This document shows positions 53,761 through 64,000 of a stretch of 64,000 nucleotides of DNA, one piece after another. Source of the DNA: Pollenia angustigena (Eukaryota; Arthropoda; Insecta; Diptera; Polleniidae); NCBI GenBank assembly GCA_930367215.1, contig OV884059.1, positions 71,271,393-71,335,392 on the forward strand, read 5' to 3'. The position numbers were made by a program, and so were the translations under genes. The number at the start of each line of letters is the position of its first letter. Position 1 is the stretch's first letter. The notes beneath the pieces were generated by a model. It did no database searches. It had not been told where the DNA came from and was given only the letters and a program-made list of their open reading frames with translations.

Positions 53761-54350
53761 GCAACCAAATTAGCCCATTGAAATTCAAATTCACTTTAAA
53801 AATGGTCATACAACTTTGAACACCTCTAATCCTGGGTACACACTGTGCAACGCATTTACGCAATCTAGTGAATTAAATTCATTTTCATTCATTCCAGATT
53901 GCATCAACATCAAAATGCTTTGTTATTTTGAGATTGCATTGATGTAGATTGCACTGTGTGTATCAAGCATAATGTACATACACACATAGTTATTTCTCGC
54001 TGTGTAGATAACGAGTGTTTGGTAGACAATAAATTCAGTGGTGTAATTTTTTTATAATTAACAGTTATTTAATCAATTTAAGATACACATTTACATCCGC
54101 CATGCTACTAACTATTTTACATTTGTTTAAAGCACAGCATCGATAATTAAAATTAATAAGAATAATATTGAAAGATTACAGTATTTAAAAAATTTTTAAG
54201 ATGTTTTTATAGTTTATGGATTTTGAGTGTGAAAGCAAAGACAAAAAATATCGAATTGATAATTAAAAAATATTTTTTATTCATTTAAAAATTATTTGCA
54301 AAAGGAAAATTAGAAACAGAAGATAATGTAAAACTTTAAAAGTAAAACTT
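53761..54350. other. Non-coding DNA with a small inverted repeat
   Basis: 53836-53972 has GGTACACACTGTGCAA at the left and TTGCACTGTGTGTATC at the right, with CGCAATCT / AGATTGCA inside, probably a MITE of about 140 bp. Nothing else recognised. Confidence 0.45.
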
Positions 54351-56179
54351 CCCTGCTAGCATTTGGAAGATTGTTTTTTAAAAAATCAGAGTAATGAGTC
54401 TTTTTCGAGTACTTTTGGTGATGAAAAACTTATTAATCAGCTACACGCTTAAAAACAGACTCGAAAATGACTCACGCTTATGATTCTAAAGTGTTTGATT
54501 TAAAATGCAATAACAAATCGTATTGAAACCATAAATGGATCATCTTGGCGCTTAAAATATGAGTATTTCATCCGTTATTCATAATCAAATTTTGCGCAGC
54601 TAGAAGGTTGTAAACTGTTTGATCACAAATTGATTATGCATGCGTTCGATAAGTGATTACTTTTTTTGTTATTTATGATCATATTTTGCGCAGATGGATA
54701 ATTAAAAAGTGTTTGTTATTTTTTTGTATGGCAATCTCCAACGAATCATCCAGGTGCTTAAAATGTGAGTATATAATCAAATTTTACGCAGCTAAAAGAT
54801 TGAAAACTGCTTGGATATTTAAAAAGTACTTGTTAAGTTTTTACAGGAATTTTTTTGTTTTTTTGTATAGTAAATGTCTAAAAATTAAATTTTTCTTCAT
54901 TCATAAAATTACCAAGAAGAGGAAAAGCTGCAACAATTTGTAAGTATATAAAATTTAAAAAAACAAGCAAACAATTAGACTAGCTCAATATTCATACTAA
55001 TTTCTTATTAAAAATTTTTACATTTTCAGAAAGAATATATTTCAAAAACCGGTGGTGTAGAACCGGCCGAATGTTTGCATAGTTGGAAAAGGACCAGCAC
55101 TAAGCCTAGCGCCGAGCAGTGTTTCCTTATAACAACAATTAAAAGTAGGTATATAATTACATACATATGTTATTAAAAATAAATTACAAATAGTTTTCGT
55201 TTTAGATATTTGTCATCTTTAATTTAAGAGCAAAGAAACGAATGGCATTCTACAAAAGCATTTTGTTCATGCTAAAGATAGGGTGGCAAAAAGAAAAAAA
55301 ACAAATTAAATTTTTCACTTTTATTAGTATATGTATAATTTAAGTATAATTATATTTGTATTATTATTAATACTATAACTATTACTATTATTATTTTTAT
55401 TATTATGTATTATTATAAGCATTATTAGAATTTTTTTTTTGTTGGATTAATTTATTGTTTTTAATAAATTTAAATGTAACATATAAAAAATTTATTTACT
55501 GCCTGTTTTTAGAACGCGAGTGCAAAAGTGACTCGTTTAATTAACATTTAACATTTCAAAATTTTTGTTTGTTTTAAATGTTAATTAAACGAGTCACTTT
55601 TGTAAGAAAAAAGAACTGAAAGATGTCAAATACGATTACCAATACCACTCATAAATGACTCGAAAAACGATTGCAATCTATGTAGAAATTACTCTTAAAT
55701 TAATAGAAATAGACTAATAAATGACTCGTATATGAAGCGAAATAAGACTGAAAAATGACTCGAAAAACGATCGCAAAAAACATAGAAAAGGCTCTTAAAT
55801 GAATAGAAAAAAACCGATACATTTTTTTAACAAGACTCCTAAATAACAAAAAAACTACTGATTAATGACTCATAGGCGATTAGAAATATGTCTTATATAT
55901 GAATCGAAAAAGACGCAGAAAAGAAGTTAAAAAAGACTGATAAATGACTAGAAAATGATCATATATACCATTAGAAAAGAATCTAAAATGACTCTAAACT
56001 AATTAAAAAAACTTATCATAAATGACTCATCAAGAAGAGTCGCGGGTAGGGTACCATTTTCTACCGACAAAAGTATCATTTATGATCAGAAAATGAGCGC
56101 ATATTCTGATTTTTTAATCGCGTTGAAGAGTCAAAAAAGACTCGATTATGATTAAAAATTTTACAAAATGCTAGCTGGG
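54351..56179 (+). mobile_element. 1,829-bp TIR transposon, copy 2
   Basis: Same length and, as far as I can compare by eye, the same sequence as 2936-4764 (constant offset 51,415), including the TIRs, the internal repeats, the 29-bp hairpin and the spliced-gene layout. Flanks differ completely from copy 1, and the flanking dinucleotide is TT on both sides. This points to two recent independent insertions rather than a segmental duplication. Confidence 0.85.
54918..55227 (+). pseudogene. Spliced 3' gene fragment inside the TIR element (copy 2)
   Basis: Identical in layout to the fragment at 3503-3812: donor at 54940, acceptor ending 55029, open exon 55030-55148, intron 55149-55205, last exon ending in a stop at 55225-55227. 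The frame is intact in both copies. Product unrecognised. Confidence 0.5.
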
Positions 56180-56685
56180 TTATGGCTTATTAAGAATATA
56201 TACATATGTGTATGCATGTACAATGTATGTATTTACTCGTATATACAAACAAAGTGGCTTCTTAACGTATTATAGACAATTTTCAAATTTCTAGAAACTT
56301 GTTGGTAATGAAAATGTCTCTTTAAAATAATATACTGACTTTTGATTACTGTGTTATTAAAAAACAAATAATATGTATTGTGTTAATTCAGGGCGCATAT
56401 ATATATGTGACCGCAGAGAGAGCTAAGTTGGCTGTCAATTTTTTAAGAGTTTGACATTTAGAATAGATATACCTACATACAAAAAAGGGACAGGTAGCAT
56501 AGCTCTCTCTCACCCTCCTTCTGACACAGTCGCCTGTCAGAATTCGGTTTATATTAATTTGAAAATCTAATAAGCTTAATTTAATTTGGACCAAATCGGC
56601 CCAAAAGTCAAAAAACAGTATTAATTCAAGTTTTAAAAATCCATAAGTTTTAAGTCTACGTTTTCCGATTGATCATAAAGTTTTA
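56180..56685. other. Non-coding DNA
   Basis: AT-rich. GAGAGAGCT (56417) and AGCTCTCTCTC (56500) are loosely complementary. No gene recognised. Confidence 0.4.
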
Positions 56686-56693
56686 CTCTTAAG

Positions 56694-57265
56694 TAGTGTT
56701 CGAAAATAAACACAAAATATTGCTCCTTAGTGTGCGGTTCGGTAGATTTGTGGAAAACACAAACGCTAATAGAACTGTTTTTTTCCAACTCAAGAAAAGA
56801 TGAGAGCATTTAATTCCGTTCAGTTTTTTTAACCACAAACTTCATTATGTTCGGTTCAGCTCTTTAATGTTTGTTCCTTTTGGCTGGTAAAAAAAAACCA
56901 AAATATGTTTACAAAAACAAAATATACATTCGAAAAAAAAGCGAGCAAAATTATTTTACACAAACAAAACATATACATACACAATACACACACAAGCTGT
57001 TCGTGCTGTGATCGTTGCTAAAAGTTTTTGTTTGTTCATTTCTTTATCAGTGTAGAAAAAGAAACATTATAGAACATTAAAATATAATGTTTGTCTACAG
57101 TATCACTACAATTGTTCTGTGTTTTAACGAAGAACAGAACCCTTGAAAATAATTACAAACGGTATTAAGGGTTTTATTCGTCTACAAAAACACTTAAAAA
57201 ATAAATATTGTTTCTGGGTGTGAGAGCCGAACGCTAAATAATGTTCTGTTTAATTTCGAACACTA
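56694..57265. mobile_element. 572-bp hAT MITE (TAGTGTTCGAAA ends)
   Basis: TIR TAGTGTTCGAAAATAAACA / TGTTTAATTTCGAACACTA with two mismatches. Perfect 8-bp duplication CTCTTAAG (56686-56693 and 57266-57273). The interior matches a decayed copy at about 62440-62745. Confidence 0.85.
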
Positions 57266-57559
57266 CTCTTAAGTTGTATATTTACGCGCTTTTCCCCTTC
57301 CCACAGTGAAGTAAATATTTCTTTGTTGCCGGTATTTCCCTGGAAATTTTTGTAAAGCATGATATGAACAAGTATATAAAATGTAATCGATTATTAAAAA
57401 CCAACGACAATTTCATATATTGAAATATCTAAAACCAATTAAATCTGAATCGCTCATATTGTTAGGAACATATTTAGTGTTTAGAAAAAGTCGCTCAGCT
57501 TGCCTTTGGTTCCAACATGCTTGGCATCGTCCTTTAAGATTTCAAAAAACAAATAGTGA

Positions 57560-58800
57560 TTAAAATTAAGGGCAGCTAACACCAAATGCTATCGCTCAAA
57601 CTCGTTGGAAGGAGATCTGAAGAGCTGATTACCAACTTTGTGAGAAAATTCGGCCTATTAGTTGATCTCCTAGGTGCTGTAGCAAAGCAAAAGCGACCGT
57701 ACTGGTTTCTTCCGCATCCATTTATTATGCTGCTACCTGTGCGAGCTGTTGTAGTCTGTACATTCAGAAATGGGGTCGCCTGTGAAAGCATTAAGTATAT
57801 CAAGTGTTTTTTCGAAACGTGGCTGGCACCCTCCCGCTAATATCGTCTTGAGAAGCAACTGCCACTTGGCGGAATTAGGCTTAAAATTGACAGATCTTTC
57901 AAGTTGCAACTGACCAACCCCACGGTTGTAGGGATAAGGTAACCTTTTGGTGTTACATCCTCCGAGGCATAGTCAGGAGCAGCTAATACTGGGGTTCGGG
58001 AAAAATCCAAGATTGACAGATCACTGGAGATTTTCACGATCTCTTGCGATTGCAGCTGGCCAGAGATCCTATCTGGTAACACGGGAACCAGTATCCCTGG
58101 TTATAAGGCATGTCAGTCCAATAAGTGCTTGCTTCCCAAATGGGATGCAAAGGATAGATTCTTTTTTGACGAGGTGGTGCTGATTTAAACCCAAGGTCGC
58201 GGGAAGGGATATCCTGAAAAGGATATAGGCCAGATTTTGCACCACTTGTGGGAGATATCGGCCTGAGGGATGACTGAATATCATTAGGTGCAGCTACGGC
58301 TAGCACATCTCCATAAGCAGCGTAGATAAGATGGCTTCCGTTCCTTAACAAGGGGTAAGTGTACAAATTTGCGAGACTATGCACCCACATTGCAAAATAA
58401 GCGTGCTGATTGCTCTCACACTTTGGGGTGGCTGGCAAACGCCTTGTATGTCTCCCAGTGGCTTAGATCCACAATGGAGTAGGCCTACGTAACAGGATCA
58501 ATGTAAATCTTTTTCATATCTGACCAGAGTCCAATTTGGTAGCACGAGAACTTTCTAGCTGCTGGACTGTTTACTGTTGAAGCTCTTTCGAGAATCAAGT
58601 GGTGGCTGTGGCTTTAATCCAAATAGGAGGGAGGGATATCTTAAAAATGTCGATATATGAGTTGATTTTTTCCCGTCATCTAGAGTAAGCGAATCTCCCT
58701 ATGTAGTGCTGCTTTTAACAGGGAACCTGCTTTTTTATTGAGGCTAAATAGCTCCAGCTCCTGAGCAAGGGGTTTGTGTGTGGTTCTCCACAACTGGCTT
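57560..58800 (-). pseudogene. Unrecognised GC-richer, coding-like region
   Basis: G+C is clearly higher than around it. The minus strand has three long adjoining open stretches in different frames: 58438-58034 (134 residues), 58082-57837 (81) and 57803-57576 (75), as if one protein gene had acquired frameshifts. Phrases recur within it: ISSDLSILDFSRTPVLAAP and NLKDLSILSLIPPSG, and FQDIPSRDLGFKSAPP against a shifted LRYPSLLFGLKPQPP near 58600. I do not recognise the protein. The plus strand also has open stretches, so even the strand is uncertain. It could be a decayed repetitive host protein or an unknown mobile-element gene. Confidence 0.35.
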
Positions 58801-60490
58801 TAGGAAAGTTTCCAAAATACAAAGTTTTTAAGCAACACCGATGGTAACTTCCCCTAGTAATTTATCTTATGATTTTTAGTTGCTTTTGTTTTGCAATATT
58901 TTCACTGACGAAGCCACTGAAAATGAAATTGTTCACTCACTATTAGATTGTGTATAAAATTATACTTTTCTTCCATTCAAATTTTTTAAATTTTCAATTC
59001 TGTGGCATTGTGACAAAACATCTAACGAATTTACGAATACGAATTTTTATTTATAAAACATTTTTGTTTACGTTTTTTAAATTTTGTATTATAAACGAAA
59101 TTTTTCTTTAATTTTGATTTCATTTTTTATTTAACAAAAATGAGTTTTTCATCAAGTTTTTTTTTTTTAACTGTTTTGCTATCTTATCTAGACTTAAGAT
59201 GTTTTGTCAAACAGAACAGAATTGTTCAAGCAATCTTTACAATTATAGGAAAAATTAAGAAGAAGAAAATAATTTTAAAATTACATACTTGTTTATTTTG
59301 GCCCATCTCATCCAATATAAATATTTTATAGATATTTTTCATCTATCGCTCCCTTAAATGCAAACAGACGTAAAATACTTATATTTTATTTTACAGGAGA
59401 AGCAAAATGCTTTACAAAATCAAAAATAAAATTGTATTTGTAGTATTTGAATTTCTTTAATAAAGTCGCCGTTTTGAATCACTAAAAATTGCGTAGATCT
59501 GAAGTTTGATAAAACGCACCATAATCAATCAAAAACTCGATTTCTAATATTTGTTTAGTTAATTCCGTTTGCATTAAGGTAACGATATGTATGGCAGGTG
59601 TATACAACACTTGTTGTTATAAAAAGATAAAAACTTAGTTAATAGTAAATAAATAACTTATTTAAATTTCCAAATATCTATTGTACTTCTCTGCAGCCAT
59701 TTATTAATGATAAATTTAATTCAAATTCACATATTTGTTCTGCGGCTAGTACGAGCACATGGATGGACTCAACCACATTAAACTATAGTTTGCTGTATTG
59801 TTAATTAAATTTCTAACGAATTTCAGTTTCACCTGAAGTTGGTAAAAATAGAAAATATAAACAAATAGACAAGACAAATATAACGCTTAAGCTGCAGCAT
59901 TTTCTAGTGTTTATTGTTGAGTTTGAAATTTATTTTCTTTTTCTATGCATTTCTTTGAACGGATTTTGTACGAGTCCATCCATAATTTTGTTATTGTTTT
60001 TTCTTAAATGGTTGATAAACGTTTGTTTGTTGGTACTTAAGAAGATGTCAACATCTATCACAAACATCATCATGCCAACCAACCAGACAGACCGACCGAC
60101 AGGCAGTCTGTTAAGCCAGTATGTTGTGCAGTTAGTAGAGTGTTTAGTTAAATGAAGTACACTAATCATACATCCGTTCAATATTTCTAAATACGTTGGA
60201 AAATTGCTTCTTTTTCTTTTTCGCATTTAGAAATAAGTGAGAGTCTTAAAACTATGAGCTGAAGACGAATTGAATTTATGCTTTAGTAGTAAAACGCTGT
60301 GCTAAAAATTCCATACAAGCATTTTTCGGGAGAGATTCTTGGTGACTATGAATAATCTTAATTTGTCGATAATTAGATTAAACTTATTTAATTGCAATCT
60401 TAATCATCTAACAAAATTTTGTTGGAATCGGTTAACATTTGACTCTAGCCCCCATATAAATGCTACTCTCGAAAATATGTAGCTTTTAAT
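58801..60490. other. Non-coding DNA with a decayed MITE
   Basis: 58995-59223 is a degenerate second copy of the MITE at 44781-45042 (CTGTGGCATTGTGACAAAAC at the left, TTAAGATGTTTTGTCAAAC at the right). Otherwise nothing recognised. Open frames at 59907-60226 on both strands are unsupported. Confidence 0.5.
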
Positions 60491-60903
60491 CAGTGTGGCC
60501 ATATCCAAAAATATTTTACAGCTAAATCGGCTTTCAAATAATGCTAAAAAATTCCAAAAAAAAGTCCTAAACTGCCAAAAAATAATGCTAAGATTTTAAT
60601 TGTAATATTGTTTTGTTATTTTTGTTAATATACCTTTACACATGATTTATTTTACATAATTCATCCCTATAATCATATTAATAGAACAAACTGATTATAT
60701 CTTATGGCCATTTTCTCAATGTATCGACAAACTGTCTGTTACTTAATGCCAACATAAATTTATGAGACCGATAAACTGTCCGTTAACGATTTTGGGTTTC
60801 TCAATATACCGACAAAAAGCATTGTTTTCAGTTGTCAACACCACACAAAATAGATATAAAAGTGGCAAATAAAAGGAAAATAAATAATTGGCAGATGAGT
60901 GCT

Positions 60904-61139
60904 GCAGCCGTATTCTGCAATTAGCTAAAGTTAAATTTCTATCGCTAAAAATCTAGAAAGTTGATTTAACGATTTTTGGCTACGAATGCAATTCTGTAAC
61001 TTGCATTGCTAAATTTGGCAATGCCATACAAATTTCATCCGCCTCAATTTTAACTTTTAATGTCATCGATAAAATTTTGTGTTCTCTAAGGCATTTTAGC
61101 GATCGAGATTTAGCTTTAGCTAAGCGAATTACAGAATAC
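60904..61139. mobile_element. CAGCCGTATTCTG-type MITE, intact copy
   Basis: TIR GCAGCCGTATTCTG / CAGAATACGGCTGC, extended imperfectly for about 45 bp through AATTAGCTAAAG and CTATCGCTAAAA against TTTTAGCGATCGAG. Interior ATTGCTAAATTTGGCAATG is itself a short palindrome. The related copy at 32757-34062 is split by another element. Confidence 0.75.
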
Positions 61140-61755
61140 GGCTGCTGGTTAGTTTTGCGACCGAATAGAAGCAAATGAGACATTGAGAAAATCAAATTTC
61201 CTTAATGTGCAGTTTTTCGTTGGGTAAAAAGATAATCGCCTAATCAGAAAACGGCCATTAAAACTATAAAACAAATATATTTCAGTCTTTATATACGTAT
61301 GTGCATAAAAAGTTTTCAAACAAAAGATACCATACAATAACAACAAATCAAAGGAACTTGACGCATAAATGTCTATTATTTTATTTAGTATTTCAATATA
61401 ATTTATAAAACAGTTTTAATAAAAAATTTAATTTTATAAATTAAATACGTCATCAAATGAATAATCTTCTTCTTCTATTTAACGTCATTATATTTCGAAT
61501 TTTCGTTTTTAAGAGATTTATACCACTAAAAACCTATTTTAACTTCCGCGTTGCTAAATGGCAAAACCAAGAACTTCGTTGCAAAAGAATTTAATTCACT
61601 GAATGGATTTTCATTCAATGCATTTTTATATCCATATACAATTTATTTAGTTTTTATTTAACAATTCATATGAATTTTTTTCTGCCGCTGATGTTCCAAA
61701 GTTGTAATTTCTTCTAAAGTGAAATCAATCATTTCTTCTTTAAAATGTTAGCTTA

Positions 61756-61863
61756 GTCTGGGATCACACTATGAAAGGGGAAAATAACATATTTTTCTTC
61801 TCTCTTCTCTCACCCATAAACTTAGACTTTCTGAAAGAAAGCTTTCATAGTGTGAACACAGAC
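61756..61863. mobile_element. Small MITE, GTCTGGGATCACAC family
   Basis: Arms GTCTGGGATCACACTATGAA and TTCATAGTGTGAACACAGAC. CTCTCTTCTCTCACCCATAA in the middle parallels the interiors at 24.66 and 42.76 kb. Flanks are TTA and TAA. Confidence 0.7.
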
Positions 61864-62439
61864 TAAATTTGCATTTATTAGTATTTTCTGCACAAAAAAA
61901 GTAAGTATTTGTTAAATTATGATAATTGTTTGGCAACCGTTGTCTAAGTTGACTTTTTGATTGAGCTATAAAGTCCCGGCATGTAATACGTACTTGTTTT
62001 TCTATTTTAAAAATTATGGTATTATGGTATATTATGGAAAAATCAGCTGAACATGAATTTAATGGATCAAGCTGTTCAAATTTTAAAACAATTTGATATG
62101 AAAGATATTTTAAAAGATTGAACAGTTTATATAGCAAAAGAGTAGGGATTTGTATATGCATTCAACAAAAAAGTGTGGTAGATTTTCAAAAAAAGATTAC
62201 TGAAATACTCTTAAAATAAATAATGCTAAAAAATGCTAAATATGTAGTTGAAAAATGCTAAAAGAAATGCTAACTGCTAAATGAAAAATTTGCAGCAAAA
62301 TCAGACAAAAAAATGCTAAATCTAACTGCAAAAATGCCAAAATGGCCACGCTCTTTTAATCATTAAAATCATTAAAATGTAATGCCAAAACTTCCTTATA
62401 AATGTTGCTGAAAATAAAAAGCCAACAAAACTGTTTACA

Positions 62440-62745
62440 AAAACCAAAACAGGCTTTTCGTGCTTTGGTTGCGCAAATTGGCAAGCAACAAAAATACAAG
62501 TAAGAAGTGTTGCTAAAATTTTTTGTTTGCTGTTTTTTTTTCATCAATGTGAAAAAAAACTACAGAACATTAAAATATAATATATGTTTGTAAAACCACT
62601 ACAAGTGTACTGTTTTATAACGAAAAATAGAACACTACAAAATGTCTGTTGCTTTAAAATAGTTATGAACGTTATTAGGGTTGTGTACTAATACACAAAC
62701 ACTAAAAAAATAGAGGTCGTTTTTGGCTTTGTGTACAGTATGCTT
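62440..62745 (+). repeat. Decayed copy of the TAGTGTTCG hAT MITE interior
   Basis: Shares TTCGTGCT, GAACATTAAAATATAAT, CACTACAA..GT.CTGT, AACGAA.AA.AGAAC, AACG.TATTA.GGTT and the ACACTTAAAAAAT-type text in the same order as 57000-57240. Ends not identifiable. Confidence 0.5.
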
Positions 62746-62934
62746 AAAAATGTTTGGTTTATTTATGAACACTGTTGTTGATATTAAAATTGGCGACAAC
62801 AACGTCTACAAAAGCTGCAATGCCATGACGAAATCTTGTGCTGGTAGATCCAAAATTAACCAATGGACCCATACAAATCCGCTTACCAAAATCCCTAAAA
62901 GGCAAACAAATCTCATAAAGATGAAGTTTCCAAT

Positions 62935-63385
62935 AACAAGGAATAGTCCTTTATTCGGCTATGCCAAATCTTTTATAACCTTCACTATGGTGCGATAAGT
63001 GCAGAAAGTTATATAAATAACGTTCTTTAGATATAAATAAATCAATTTTGTACCACGCCCGATTCACCAATCGCGCCCATACTTTGTTGGATGTTGTGTA
63101 TTGATAACCAAGTTGCGTGTACCTAATTGCTCTTGACGTTCTTCAGATATACAGAAATCTATTATGTCTTAATACGGAAGATGACACGCCCATTTCTTCA
63201 ATCCAGCCCATATTTTTAGAGAGGTTGTCTATTAATAACCCAGCTATGTATACCAAATTTGGACAATATTTTGTTGTTCTTAAGATAATAAAAAAACTAT
63301 TTTGTGCCACGCCCACTTACCAATCGACCCCATATTTTGTGGAATGTTGTGTATTGATAGCCGAGATTTTTGTATGATTTTTTAT
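62935..63385 (+). repeat. Dispersed hairpin-headed repeat, diverged copy
   Basis: Head AACAAGGAATAGTCC with TTCGGCTATGCCAAATC, then CTTCACTATGGTGCGATAAG, CCACGCCCGATTCACCAATC, CTTGACGTTCTTCAGATATA and CCACGCCCACTTACC. These match the family at 34-37 and 44 kb. Confidence 0.6.
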
Positions 63386-64000
63386 CGATAAGTAATGAAA
63401 TATTCGACAAGTTTTACATGAGATTTTTTTTAAGCTTTTGCTAAAAAAAAATTATAATTTGCCATTTATATGCATATTAATGTTTTCAAAGGCGAAATAT
63501 TTAATCTTGACCCACTGTATCACCGTCAATGTTCACATCTTCACAGAAAGTATTTAAAAATATTGTCTTACGAACAGTCCCATTGTGCACTGTAGGGTAT
63601 TTAGAAAAGACTCTCCAATTTAACACTTTCTTTTAGGCGTTAAAAAAAAGACAAACAAAATGTAAAAACAAAAACTTACATCTGTGTTTGAACAGCAAAC
63701 AATAACAACAAATAACAAACAAAGTACATACGAATATGTTCATATATTTTCAAAACGACATGCGTCAATTGTCACTTTAGACATTTTTCTAACCAACATT
63801 TCTTAGTTTCTGATGAGGATTCCTTTAGCACAACTCACAATAAACGCAAAATGATCAGTCCAGCCAGACAGATAGATGGACGGACGGACAATCAGTCATC
63901 TTATCCAAATTGTTAGTTAATAAACATTGACCATTTAACATTTGTTATTGTTGTTGTTGTTGTTGTTGCAAAAGTAGTTTTTTGCCTTATCTTTAAACCA
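63386..64000. other. Non-coding DNA with GTT microsatellite
   Basis: GACGGACGGACAATC near 63880 and a GTT repeat at about 63947-63967. No gene recognised before the window ends. Confidence 0.45.

Larger units (their letters stand above)
60491..62352. mobile_element. hAT-type element with AATGCTAAA repeats
   Basis: Left end CAGTGTGGCCAT, right end ATGGCCACGCT (the final base seems lost). CTTTTAAT is duplicated at 60483-60490 and 62353-62360. AATGCTAAA or close variants occur about ten times, clustered near the two ends (60540-60600, 62220-62320). It contains two nested MITEs (60904-61139 and 61756-61863). No transposase recognised. Confidence 0.75.

Noticed and set aside
2936..56179. Segmental duplication of a larger block to explain the twins
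   Set aside because: Similarity stops exactly at the CCC..GGG termini on both sides of both copies.
61769..62161. 130-residue minus-strand frame inside the hAT element as transposase
   Set aside because: It runs through the small MITE at 61756-61863 and shows no hAT motif.

Overview
The window is AT-rich eukaryotic DNA that looks like an intergenic or long intronic stretch from a higher fly. The calyptrate group (blowflies, house flies and relatives) is my best guess, because of the Jockey-clade LINEs, mariner remnants, very short introns, CA/GTT-rich simple repeats and a dispersed repeat headed by TTCGGCTGTGCCGAA. I found no convincing complete host gene. Nearly everything I can name is transposable-element DNA, mostly non-autonomous and often nested.

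Layout. 0.5-2.7 kb: a hAT-type element with a duplicated end and a small hairpin element inside it. 2.9-4.8 kb: a 1,829-bp terminal-inverted-repeat (TIR) element whose apparently identical twin lies at 54.35-56.18 kb. 6.3-6.9 kb: a mariner remnant. 7.7-8.7 kb: a TA-flanked TIR element holding a tRNA-type SINE. 10.4-11.7 kb: a decayed LINE with an inverted duplicate of its own end. 12.6-15.8 kb: a mariner-type transposase remnant followed directly by a long Jockey-clade LINE on the minus strand. 17.8 kb: a nearly perfect 69-bp-arm palindrome. 19.3-20.5 kb: a dispersed repeat split by a solo LTR. 21.8-23.4 kb: an ~82-bp minisatellite, a G-run repeat, a LINE fragment and another dispersed repeat. 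25.3-27.6 kb: a minisatellite split by a TIR element, itself split by a hAT element. 28-31.5 kb: two copies of a TAAGTA-rich repeat around a TIR element that contains a hAT MITE. 32.7-37 kb: stacked dispersed repeats with nested MITEs. 39-40 kb: a hAT element. 40.8-42 kb: a truncated Jockey LINE. 42.1-43.8 kb: a pogo-like element with two other elements inside. 45.1-46.3 kb: a CCCGGG-rich hAT element. 48.6-51.7 kb: several MITEs and a foldback. 52.1-53.6 kb: a hAT deletion derivative that keeps a piece of its transposase. 56.7-62.7 kb: two hAT-type elements, an unrecognised GC-richer region and degenerate repeats.

The most interesting item is the twin element at 2936-4764 and 54351-56179. The copies have the same length and read the same throughout what I compared, but they sit in different flanks. 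They share TIRs (CCCNGCTAGCAT) and two-base flanking repeats with a shorter relative at 42881-43587. They are packed with GACTC/GAGTC motifs and carry a GC-richer segment that reads as the spliced 3' end of a protein gene with 90-bp and 57-bp introns. I do not recognise that protein.

All boundaries were read by eye from TIRs and target-site duplications (TSDs). Superfamily calls from TIR and TSD alone are inference.
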